From an uncultured bacterium (GTDB lineage: Bacteria; Planctomycetota; Phycisphaerae; Phycisphaerales; SM1A02): a stretch of DNA of 5,691 nucleotides. Below are positions 1 through 5,691 of the stretch, piece after piece; the stretch's first letter is position 1, and the number at the start of each line of letters is the position of its first letter. Below the pieces are notes generated by a model that saw nothing but the letters and a program-made list of their open reading frames with translations, was not told the DNA's origin and searched no databases. Location of the stretch: contig CAJACJ010000289.1 of the NCBI GenBank assembly GCA_903938205.1, positions 1 to 5,691 of the forward strand, in the 5' to 3' direction. Position numbers and translations under genes: made by a program.

Positions 1-214
1 CCGCCGGCGCGTGAAGTTTGCTCAACTTGACGCCGAAATCAAGATGGGAGTTGGACCCATGAGCGGCGGAGCGCAACACAAGATTGACGCCAAGATTCCG
101 CCGCGCGAATTTCCTATGCACGTGTGGGAAGCCTTGGTGCACGCTGGCAAGTTGCGCCGCGAAGGCGAAGGTTTTTACTCGCTTGTGGATGACAACAGCC
201 AAGTGCATTGGTGA
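1..214 (+). CDS. Hypothetical protein, 3' end (5' partial) or small ORF
   Basis: The frame is open from the left edge (first full codon at base 2) to a TGA at 212-214, so this is probably the C-terminal end of a longer gene. I do not recognise the family. The visible peptide has a balanced, globular-looking composition, unlike most shadow frames here. Its last third (FPMHVWEALVHAGKLRREG, then GFYSLVDD) has a helix-then-hairpin pattern that could be a winged helix, but this is only an impression. An alternative is a 51-codon ORF from the ATG at 59, which has GGGAG at 46-50 with an 8-base spacing. GTG 11 and ATG 44 are also in frame. The end of the frame lies inside an imperfect 87-bp tandem duplication, and the second copy would read past the stop (QVDFDELRTSALKF instead of QVHW-stop), so the C-terminus may be a truncated version. 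It converges on the membrane-protein gene to its right. Confidence 0.45.
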   Translation, partial: RRRVKFAQLDAEIKMGVGPMSGGAQHKIDAKIPPREFPMHVWEALVHAGKLRREGEGFYSLVDDNSQVHW

Positions 215-338
215 GTTGCGCGCGGACGCGCTGGCAAACTTTGCCGCGCAGGCGACGGTTTTACTCGCTTGTGGATGACAACAGCCAAGTGGATTTTGAT
301 GAGTTGCGCACGAGCGCGCTGAAATTTATTTTACGCCG
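142..338. repeat. Imperfect tandem duplication, about 87 bp, two copies plus a degenerate third start
   Basis: Copy 1 begins at about 142 (cgctggcaa, 142-150) and copy 2 at about 229 (cgctggcaa, 229-237). A 33-bp stretch is identical at 173-205 and 259-291. Both copies continue with tgagttgcgc (212-221 and 300-309). The offset changes from 87 to 86 to 88 bases because of small indels: a T run of 5 versus 4 before the core, and 6 versus 8 bases after it. A weaker third start is visible at 316-338 (gcgctg, then T-rich, then acgcc). Copy 1 carries the stop of the plus-strand ORF. The tail of copy 2 carries the stop of the minus-strand membrane-protein gene. The 87-base unit equals 29 codons, as expected if it once duplicated within a coding region. 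Confidence 0.85.
228..249. other. GC-rich hairpin between convergent gene ends
   Basis: GCGC (228-231), one bulged T, GGCAA (233-237), a 3-base loop, TTGCC (241-245) and GCGC (246-249) can form a 9-bp stem. It lies 14 bases after the plus-strand stop and 76 bases beyond the minus-strand stop at 326, so it could help end transcripts from either side. Neither strand has a proper T-tract right after the stem; the plus strand has only TTTT at 259-262. It is therefore not a standard intrinsic terminator. No other gene or signal was seen in 215-325. Confidence 0.3.
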
Positions 339-883
339 GTTGGTGGCATTGGCGGCTGAGGTGGCTTGTCCAAATTTTGATTTGGTGCGCCATCATTGTT
401 CATGCGCTTCTTTGGCTTGCCATAATCGCGATCACCGTCTTGTTGGTCATCATTTGGGCCGTCGTCGTTGTCATTTTCATAGCGTTCAATTCGAACTTCA
501 AAGTTGCCGTTTGGGTTGCCGTTTGGGTTGCCGTTGCCATTTGGATTGCCGTTCATGCCGCGCATTGAACCTGGCATGCCGTTTGGCCCAAGTGGGTTGC
601 GCCGACCCATGTTGCCATTTTCATTTGGGCGACCTTGCATCATGGTATTTTTGGATTGCGTGCGCTGACCCGCCACGAATGCCAAAACAATAATCAAGAC
701 GACTAACGTGATCCACACCGCAAGGTGAAGGCGCTTTAAGCCAACCTCTACACGCGCAAGCCGCTCAGTTGCTTGGCAAGAACCTGTCGTGCCCGCGCCA
801 GAAGCAAGGGCGCAGGCTTTGCACACGGATGCGTGATGGGCGTTGCTTTCGGCGTGCGCGTCGCGTGATGAAGATTCGGTCAT
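326..883 (-). CDS. Small single-pass membrane protein with Cys cluster and Asn/Gly/Pro-rich tail
   Basis: This is a 185-residue protein of unrecognised family. ATG at 883-881 is chosen because AAAGGAA lies at 890-896 with a 6-7 base gap; a TTG nine codons upstream (910) has no such site. Order of parts: a polar N-terminus with cysteines at 21, 24 and 36 (CKAC...C), which might bind metal or form disulphides; a basic amphipathic stretch at 41-52 (RLARVEVGLKRL); one membrane helix at about 53-72; then a tail with NGNP repeats (111-127), an acidic patch (about 136-152), KPKKR at 156-160 and a proline-rich end (PPQPPMPP). The basic residues before the helix suggest an N-in topology with the tail outside the cytoplasm. 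There is no signal-peptidase or lipobox motif. It begins 43 bases after addA on the same strand, so co-transcription is likely, but no link to DNA repair can be read from the sequence. Composition bias makes family assignment difficult. Confidence 0.75.
   Translation of the reverse strand: MTESSSRDAHAESNAHHASVCKACALASGAGTTGSCQATERLARVEVGLKRLHLAVWITLVVLIIVLAFVAGQRTQSKNTMMQGRPNENGNMGRRNPLGPNGMPGSMRGMNGNPNGNGNPNGNPNGNFEVRIERYENDNDDGPNDDQQDGDRDYGKPKKRMNNDGAPNQNLDKPPQPPMPPTGVK
503..553 (-). repeat. 12-bp tandem repeats encoding NGNP units
   Basis: On the plus strand, gttgccgtttgg occurs exactly at 503-514 and 515-526, followed by shorter variants to 553. On the coding (minus) strand this reads N-G-N-P units, residues 111-127 of the membrane protein. 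All unit changes are multiples of three, so the frame is kept. This is typical of slippage in a disordered segment. Copy number may vary between strains. Confidence 0.8.
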
Positions 884-889
884 GGCTAT

Positions 890-896
890 TTCCTTT
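890..896 (-). promoter_or_regulatory. Ribosome binding site of the membrane-protein gene
   Basis: The minus strand reads AAAGGAA here, 6-7 bases before the ATG at 883-881. It supports that start over the upstream TTG at 910. It sits in the 43-base gap after the addA stop, so the gene has its own initiation site even if it shares addA's transcript. I saw no clear promoter in this gap. Confidence 0.65.
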
Positions 897-926
897 GTTG
901 ATGTTGCCAAGCAAACAGATTTTTAA

Positions 927-3900
927 TTATAACACTTGTACTGTTGCATTCGCGCACAGAAGCACAAGATGCATGGAACAATTTTCAACAGGAATGCCGT
1001 GTTCTTTGGCGATCACTTGCGCGTAATCGCGCAACTGCGCCGCATGGTGCTGCGCGCGCTGCTGCTTCCACTGCTCCAGCGTTTGCGTGGTGGCGTTGAA
1101 GGAATCCGTTTTGAAATCAATAATTCGAGCACTTTTCCACTTGCCTGATTGATCGGAGGCGCCCTGCAATTCCACGCGATCAATAATGCCTTCTTGCACG
1201 CCGCCGTTGTCAAACATGCGCACAAATTTGCGCTCGTTGAACACGGCCGCATGTGACGCGGGCTTGGCAAGCATGGATTTAATTTCTGCGCTGGAGAGTT
1301 GCGCAATGGTGTCGCGCACCACTTGCTCAATGGCGGATTCTTGGCGTTGCGAAAATTGCGCGCGCGCCTTGGCAACCAAGTCCGCGACAAAGTTTGGCGC
1401 TTGCGGATTCCAGTTGTCGCTCCAGTGAATACTTTCCGCCACTAAATGGGCAATGGTGCCGCGTTCAGTGGCCAACAACGCGCCGCGATGACGCGCCAAG
1501 GCTGCATGCGTTGGCTTGGCGCTGGCGAAACTTTCATGGGTGGACGAGGGCGAACTGAGCGCGCGAATTTTGACCGCGCTTGCGGCAGGTTGCGACACGT
1601 TCACAATTTCCGTGGCGGTCTCTTGCGCTTCGCTTGCATGGGAATTTTTTGGTATCCACATTTCGTCGCCAATGGTCATCACCTGAAATACCGCGGGCTT
1701 TGCAATTTCAAGTGGATCCAAATTCGCGTCGTCGACCTGATCGGTGGTGTCCGCTTGTGTGGCTTTGGGTGTGGCTTTGGGCGTGACTTTGGCCGCCGAT
1801 GTTGGTGCGGAACTATTGACGGCATCAGGCTGCGCATCTTCAAGTTCTGGCTGGCGCATGCCGGGCATGGAACAGATGGCGTCATACACAATGCCGGCGG
1901 GCGTTGCGCTTATGCCGTCGACTTTGAGCGATCCAACAATCCACAAGCCTTGCTTGGCCCGAGTCAGCGCAACATAGAGCTGGCTGAGTTGCTCTTGCAT
2001 GCGGAATTCATTGGCGAAATTCATTGTGGGCTGATAGCGCTCTGGAATAATTTCGCCGCTTATCCACGGCACAATGCACGCCGGCGGCTGCAACGGTTGC
2101 TCGCGATTGACCGCGAATGTTGGGCGAGTTCCCTCCAGCTTGTCTGCGCCAGCGTGGTACACAACGGCGTCCCATTCCAAACCTTTTGCTTGATGAATGT
2201 TGATGACATGAATGGCGTTGGCGCGCGCGTCTTGCACGCGCACCGCAGCAAGCGAGTCAACCAATTCGTCCACCGTGCGCGTGCCCTGCGCTTCAAGGCG
2301 CGTGGTTTCTTGAATAAGACGCGCAATTCGAAGTTGATCGCTTTGATCAAAGAGCAGCGTGGGCGACTGCGTGAGTTGGTGATGCCACTTTGAAAAAGTA
2401 CCCGCCACACCCAGGCGCGCCAGTTGCTGGCGAATAATGTGCGCGGCCATTTCGCGCTGATGCGCGCGCTCTTGCGCGATGGTTTTATTTTCATGGGCGC
2501 AGGCCCACTCTTGTTGTAGACCAAGCACGTGCGCCAACGGCGTAGTGGCCACGCCAAACAAACTAATGGTGTCGCCGGGATGCGAACTAAATCGCAGCGC
2601 GTCCAGGAACGCCACCACCGCGGGCGAAGTTTGCATATCGCCGCCCGCAAGCGCGACGCACGGCACGGAATTTTTATGATTGCGAATGCACTCCACAAGT
2701 TTGGCCACATCTTTGTTGCGGCGCGCGATAATGGCCACCGTGGCGTTTCCTTTGAAGCGGCGGAATTGCTCAATGGCAATGTTGGCGCTTTCGCTAATTA
2801 AAAGTTGCTGCGAGTCCTTGTGATAGGGAAGCATGCGTACTTGAACGCAGCCCGCGAGATTTTTGCACTTGTCGGCGGATTGATGCTCTTCATATTGCGC
2901 GGCCCACTTGGTGATGGCGGAAAAAAATCGCTTTGAATACGCATCATGAATCAGGTCAAGAACGCCACTGTCGCCTTTTTTCAGGCGCAGAAATACGTGG
3001 TCCACAAATTGCAGAATGAAGGGCGAGCTGCGATAGGAAGTATTCAACTTGATGGAGTAGTCCACATCAAGCTCACTGCGGCCATCGTGAATCATGTTTT
3101 GAAAGTCGCACAACAAACGCGGCTCGCCGGCGCGCCAACCATAAATGGATTGCTTGGGATCACCCACCACCAGCAAACTGCGCACGCGGTCGGCGTTGCC
3201 GGTGGAGGCAATTTCCTGCGCCAGTGGTCGCAGCGCCTGCCACTGCCCAACGCTGGTGTCTTGAAACTCGTCAAGCAACAAGTGGTCAATGCGTGCATCA
3301 AGCCGAAAGGCGATTTCCGGCATATTGGCGTGGTTCATGGCGCGTGACAATTGGCGCGTGACGGATTCAAAAGTGACCTTCTCATCCTGAGCCATGATGC
3401 GCTTCCACGCGTCGTCAATCAGCAGGAGAAATTGCGCCCACGCTTGCGCCTGTTCGGCCACTGCAACATCTTGCAGAGCGCGGATGTGCTCAAGCAGAAT
3501 TTGGATTTGAGCGGCGCAACCGGGGGGAACGAGTTTTTTGTAATACAGCGGATTGTGCGCGTCTTTCAATACGGCAGCCGGCGGACCCTTCATCCATTCT
3601 TGCCAAGTATTGCCTTTGCCCTTCAACATGCGCGGAGGCGGCTGCAATTTCTCCAGCATTTTTTTGTAGCCGACATTTGGCTTGATCATGGCCGCCACCT
3701 CGCGTCGAAGCGCGTCCACAACTTTGGTGAGTTCTTCATCGCCGAGCAATCTGCCGGATATTTTTCCCGGCGGCGCTTTCCATGCCGGCGGAATATCTGT
3801 TGCAAGCGCGTCCGGCAATTGGGTGTCACGCAGCGCGCAAAGACCGCTGTCCAACTTGTCACCAATCAAGCGCTCCAGGGAACTTGACGCGGCGCCATAC

Positions 3901-4439
3901 GCCAACTTTTGCAGGCGCTTGGAAATGTCGTCCACATCGGTTGATTCATTCATCACTTGCCGCAGCGCGCGCCGCGACGCGGCCGTTGTTTCGGCCTCGC
4001 TTAAAAATTGCAATGGCAGTGGAAGGCCAACCTCTTGGCCAAAGGCTTGCGCCAAGCGCGTGAACACGCTGTCAATGGTGCGGATTTCTAGGCGATCAAA
4101 ATCATTGGTGAGGCGCTTGAGAATGTTCGCTGGATGAAACGAGTTGGCAAGCGACGGATCGACTTTGCAGACCGCCGTGTGCAGTTCAATTCGCTTGTCT
4201 TGATCAAGCGCGGCCTGCGCAAGGCGCGTGAGAATGCGATCGCGAATTTCGCCGGCCGCGGCGCGCGTGAATGTGGTGGCCAGAACGGCGGCTGGATCAA
4301 ATGCGGCGTCAGGCGCTTCACGGCGCAGCATTGCGGCGATGATGGCGATATAGCGCGTGGAGAGTTCGTAAGTTTTTCCGCTACCAGCGTTGGCGATAAT
4401 GCGGGTCAAGCGGCGGCTGGCGCCAGGGTGATTGCTCAT
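927..4439 (-). CDS. addA: AddA-like helicase-nuclease (UvrD/RecB family), complete
   Basis: 1170 residues, a normal length for AddA. In AddAB enzymes this subunit is the ATP-dependent 3'-5' DNA helicase and carries one of two nucleases that resect double-strand breaks in the cytoplasm. Visible helicase motifs: Walker A ANAGSGKT (16-23); motif Ia TTFTRAAAGEIRDRI (55-69); TIDSVFTRL (121-129); Walker B/motif II LLLDEFQDTS (387-396); motif III VVGDPKQSIYGWRAGE (424-439); motif IV LNTSYRS (465-471); motif V INIHQAKGLEWD (746-757); motif VI LYVALTRAK (821-829). A low-complexity linker spans about 862-985. The C-terminal RecB-type nuclease follows: GTIAH (His998), IIDRVE (Asp1087), IIDFKTD (Asp1108, Lys1110) and QLRDYAQ (Gln1135, Tyr1139). 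All catalytic positions are present, so both activities should be intact. The start ATG overlaps the addB stop in an ATGA, indicating translational coupling; a weak GAGGG lies about 10 bases upstream. The motif wording looks planctomycete-like. Confidence 0.95.
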   Translation of the reverse strand: MSNHPGASRRLTRIIANAGSGKTYELSTRYIAIIAAMLRREAPDAAFDPAAVLATTFTRAAAGEIRDRILTRLAQAALDQDKRIELHTAVCKVDPSLANSFHPANILKRLTNDFDRLEIRTIDSVFTRLAQAFGQEVGLPLPLQFLSEAETTAASRRALRQVMNESTDVDDISKRLQKLAYGAASSSLERLIGDKLDSGLCALRDTQLPDALATDIPPAWKAPPGKISGRLLGDEELTKVVDALRREVAAMIKPNVGYKKMLEKLQPPPRMLKGKGNTWQEWMKGPPAAVLKDAHNPLYYKKLVPPGCAAQIQILLEHIRALQDVAVAEQAQAWAQFLLLIDDAWKRIMAQDEKVTFESVTRQLSRAMNHANMPEIAFRLDARIDHLLLDEFQDTSVGQWQALRPLAQEIASTGNADRVRSLLVVGDPKQSIYGWRAGEPRLLCDFQNMIHDGRSELDVDYSIKLNTSYRSSPFILQFVDHVFLRLKKGDSGVLDLIHDAYSKRFFSAITKWAAQYEEHQSADKCKNLAGCVQVRMLPYHKDSQQLLISESANIAIEQFRRFKGNATVAIIARRNKDVAKLVECIRNHKNSVPCVALAGGDMQTSPAVVAFLDALRFSSHPGDTISLFGVATTPLAHVLGLQQEWACAHENKTIAQERAHQREMAAHIIRQQLARLGVAGTFSKWHHQLTQSPTLLFDQSDQLRIARLIQETTRLEAQGTRTVDELVDSLAAVRVQDARANAIHVINIHQAKGLEWDAVVYHAGADKLEGTRPTFAVNREQPLQPPACIVPWISGEIIPERYQPTMNFANEFRMQEQLSQLYVALTRAKQGLWIVGSLKVDGISATPAGIVYDAICSMPGMRQPELEDAQPDAVNSSAPTSAAKVTPKATPKATQADTTDQVDDANLDPLEIAKPAVFQVMTIGDEMWIPKNSHASEAQETATEIVNVSQPAASAVKIRALSSPSSTHESFASAKPTHAALARHRGALLATERGTIAHLVAESIHWSDNWNPQAPNFVADLVAKARAQFSQRQESAIEQVVRDTIAQLSSAEIKSMLAKPASHAAVFNERKFVRMFDNGGVQEGIIDRVELQGASDQSGKWKSARIIDFKTDSFNATTQTLEQWKQQRAQHHAAQLRDYAQVIAKEHGIPVENCSMHLVLLCANATVQVL
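1759..1790 (-). repeat. 12-bp tandem repeats in the AddA linker (TPKA units)
   Basis: The plus strand shows gtggctttgggt-type units in a row (gtggctttgggtgtggcttt, then gggcgtgacttt). On the coding strand they give V-T-P-K-A-T-P-K-A-T, AddA residues 885-894. They fall in the long Ala/Ser/Thr/Pro/Asp-rich linker between helicase motif VI and the nuclease, where length changes should be tolerated. Confidence 0.7.
4436..4439 (-). promoter_or_regulatory. ATGA stop-start overlap coupling addB and addA
   Basis: On the minus strand the addA ATG (4439-4437) overlaps the addB TGA (4438-4436). Such overlaps usually allow terminating ribosomes to restart on the next gene, keeping two subunits of a complex near equal amounts. 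This fits AddA and AddB forming a heterodimer. No separate addA promoter was seen. Confidence 0.85.
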
Positions 4440-5691
4440 GTGGCGGCGCCCTCGTTGTCTTGGTCGTCATCGGACTCCTCACCAAACATTGGCAAGCACA
4501 ACGCGCGGCGCACGCGGTCAAACTTGCCTGATGGATCACGGCCTGAATCAGGAAAATTGCCGGCGCGGATTTCACGCACAATTCGTTTGGCTTCTGCAAT
4601 GGCGACATCGATTGGTTCTAGAAGCGGACACCACTCTGGCGCCAGATTGGAAGCGGGCACGGACAACACGCCCACTTCTATTGCGTCGCTGGCGGCCGTG
4701 GCAAGCCCGACAAGATCCGGGTGCTGGGCGGCAATTTGTGGCAGCAGAAATTTGTACAGCGGCAATTGCAAGTCAATCCATTTGGCGCCACGCAATACCT
4801 TGGCTCCCTTGCCTTTGATCGCAAAGCCGCCATCGCTTGATTTGTAATCAATAATGCGCCAGCCGTGATCGGGATGGCGGTCGATTCGGTCCACGCGAAA
4901 CTTGATGGCTTGCATGGAGCCATCAACATCCAGCATGGCCACGGCATCCTCATATTTGCTCGGCCACTCAGTGGCCACAATGCGCCAACCCGCGCGCCAC
5001 TGCGCGGCATGCCAAGCGACAAGCGTGGGCAATCGGTTGTGCAATTCAAGCAACGCCAGGCGAATGGAAAGCGTGAGGTCGGCACCGTAATTTTTTTGCG
5101 CAAGCGCGTGCGCCACTTGCATGATTTCACGCACGCATTGCTTTTGATGAGTGGCGTTATTGAAGTCCAGCGCTTGAATTGCGGGAGTGTTCAGCGACTG
5201 CGCCGCGGCGTGCAACAATGTGCCAAACTCGGCGGCGTTTAATTCCACCTGGTCTAGTTCCGGCGCGTTGAGTTTGAGCACTTTCTCTAGCCAGTAGCGA
5301 TACGGATTATCTATGTACACCGCGAAATCCGTGACGCTGATGGCGCGAGTCTTTTCATTTGCATCTTGCGCGCGCGGCTGAGGCTTCACAGAAAATGCGC
5401 TGGAAATTGCGGCCGAATGCGCCACTTTTGGCCGCATGCGCTTGATTGCAATACCGTCAGCGTCATTGGGAAGCAGCAACAAAATTCTTTTGGCAATGGC
5501 AAGTTCATCTTTTGGCAACAACAAACGACTGGGCTTCAGTGGATCACCGTCGCCGCCAAGTTGACCAGCGATTACAGCAAGACCACTGGCGCCCGTTGGT
5601 GTGGGGATTGCTTGCGAATTATTTTTTTGTGTCGCGTCAGTTTGCCAATTACTTTTTTGCACCGCGCCACTTTGCGTAACAGCCGCGCGCG
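4436..5691 (-). CDS. addB: AddB-like nuclease subunit, C-terminal part (5' end outside window)
   Basis: The frame stays open to the right edge, so the GTG at 5662 is not a convincing start. AddB proteins are usually about 900-1200 residues, so more than half is missing. Numbering from that GTG: residues 1-30 are a repetitive, low-complexity linker; 35-64 (GGDGDPLKPSRLLL, then KDELAIAKRI) match the end of the inactive helicase-like portion of planctomycete-type AddB; 108-131 (ISVTDFAVYIDNPYRYWL...) open the nuclease domain. Catalytic pieces are FGTLLH (His151), FRVDRID (Asp258), IIDYKSS (Asp272, Lys274) and QLPLY (Gln299, Tyr303), so the PD-(D/E)XK nuclease looks active. The usual Cys before Pro-Tyr is Asn119, and only one Cys (389) lies near the C-terminus, so no iron-sulphur staple is expected. 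The tail is acidic (EESDDDQDNE). AddB pairs with AddA, encoded directly downstream with a 4-base overlap. Confidence 0.88.
   Translation of the reverse strand, partial: RAAVTQSGAVQKSNWQTDATQKNNSQAIPTPTGASGLAVIAGQLGGDGDPLKPSRLLLPKDELAIAKRILLLLPNDADGIAIKRMRPKVAHSAAISSAFSVKPQPRAQDANEKTRAISVTDFAVYIDNPYRYWLEKVLKLNAPELDQVELNAAEFGTLLHAAAQSLNTPAIQALDFNNATHQKQCVREIMQVAHALAQKNYGADLTLSIRLALLELHNRLPTLVAWHAAQWRAGWRIVATEWPSKYEDAVAMLDVDGSMQAIKFRVDRIDRHPDHGWRIIDYKSSDGGFAIKGKGAKVLRGAKWIDLQLPLYKFLLPQIAAQHPDLVGLATAASDAIEVGVLSVPASNLAPEWCPLLEPIDVAIAEAKRIVREIRAGNFPDSGRDPSGKFDRVRRALCLPMFGEESDDDQDNEGAAT
5611..5675 (-). repeat. 30-bp imperfect tandem repeat in the AddB linker
   Basis: Bases 5611-5640 and 5641-5670 match at 22 of 30 positions, sharing ttgc-aatta, a T run and the spaced c-gcg motif; tttgcg at 5671 may begin a third unit. 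On the coding strand each unit is 10 residues: QSGAVQKSNW followed by QTDATQKNNS. It lies just before the GDPLKPSRLLL segment, in what looks like a flexible linker, and may continue beyond the window. Confidence 0.65.

Noticed and set aside
503..560. CRISPR-like short repeat array
   Set aside because: Units are 12 bp with no spacers and are in frame with a coding sequence (NGNP).
377..568. Plus-strand 63-residue very hydrophobic ORF resembling a membrane protein
   Set aside because: It is the antisense of the Asp/Asn-rich tail of the minus-strand protein, where Asn, Asp and Gly codons read as Val, Ile and Ala on the other strand. Its start is a TTG, and the minus frame has a good ribosome site and coherent domains.
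208..693. Plus-strand 161-residue ORF continuing the duplicated segment
   Set aside because: Beyond about 340 it is Cys/His/Arg-rich antisense of the membrane-protein gene. Only its first part, in the duplication, may be a remnant of real coding sequence.
881..910. Start of the membrane protein at the TTG at 910
   Set aside because: The ATG at 883 has AAAGGAA at the right distance; the TTG has no comparable site and would add only nine residues.
1446..2393. Plus-strand 315-residue ORF
   Set aside because: It lies wholly opposite AddA helicase motifs V-VI and the linker, has Arg/Gly/Cys-rich shadow composition, and shows no domain pattern.
4134..4847. Plus-strand 237-residue ORF across the addA/addB junction
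   Set aside because: It is antisense to the AddA Walker A region and the AddB C-terminus, both of which have clear family motifs.
4436..5662. A complete 408-residue stand-alone nuclease starting at GTG 5662
   Set aside because: The frame is open upstream to the window edge, the GTG lies inside a repeat, and the first 100 residues include the end of AddB's helicase-like part. A partial AddB is the better reading.

Overview
The window carries most of a minus-strand operon for an AddAB-type (RecBCD-like) helicase-nuclease, the machine that processes DNA double-strand breaks for RecA-dependent recombination. The clearest gene is a complete AddA-like protein of 1170 residues with all superfamily 1 helicase motifs and a C-terminal PD-(D/E)XK nuclease. 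Its start codon overlaps the stop of the preceding gene (ATGA), which is the 3' part of an AddB-like nuclease subunit running off the right edge of the window.

Several sequence idioms resemble AddA-like proteins of Planctomycetota more than those of Firmicutes or Proteobacteria: the Walker A context followed by ELSTRY, the TTFTRAAAGEI motif, IHQAKGLEWD, and GDPLKPSRLLL in AddB. A planctomycete-like bacterium, perhaps of the Phycisphaerae, is therefore the best guess. This rests on recall of family sequences, not on a search. The DNA is moderately GC-rich, with many GCGC/CGCG runs and locally T-rich codons.

Layout, left to right: (i) 1-214, plus strand, the 3' end of an unrecognised gene or a small 51-codon ORF; (ii) 142 to about 338, an imperfect tandem duplication of about 87 bp covering the end of that gene and the gap to the next; (iii) 326-883, minus strand, a small single-pass membrane protein with an N-terminal cysteine cluster and a disordered Asn/Gly/Pro-rich and acidic tail; (iv) 927-4439, minus strand, addA; (v) 4436 to the edge, minus strand, the addB 3' portion. 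The three minus-strand genes are closely spaced and probably form one transcription unit (addB, addA, membrane protein). The left-hand plus gene converges on them.

AddA would supply the ATP-driven helicase and one nuclease, and AddB the second nuclease and the recognition scaffold. This AddB lacks the cysteines of the iron-sulphur staple seen in Bacillus AddB. The membrane protein has no recognisable function. Short in-frame tandem repeats occur in the linkers or tails of all three minus-strand proteins, which suggests replication slippage in disordered regions. No RNA genes, CRISPR array, insertion sequence or convincing promoter was seen. No clearly new system is evident; the most open questions are the co-transcribed membrane protein and the duplicated gene end at the left.
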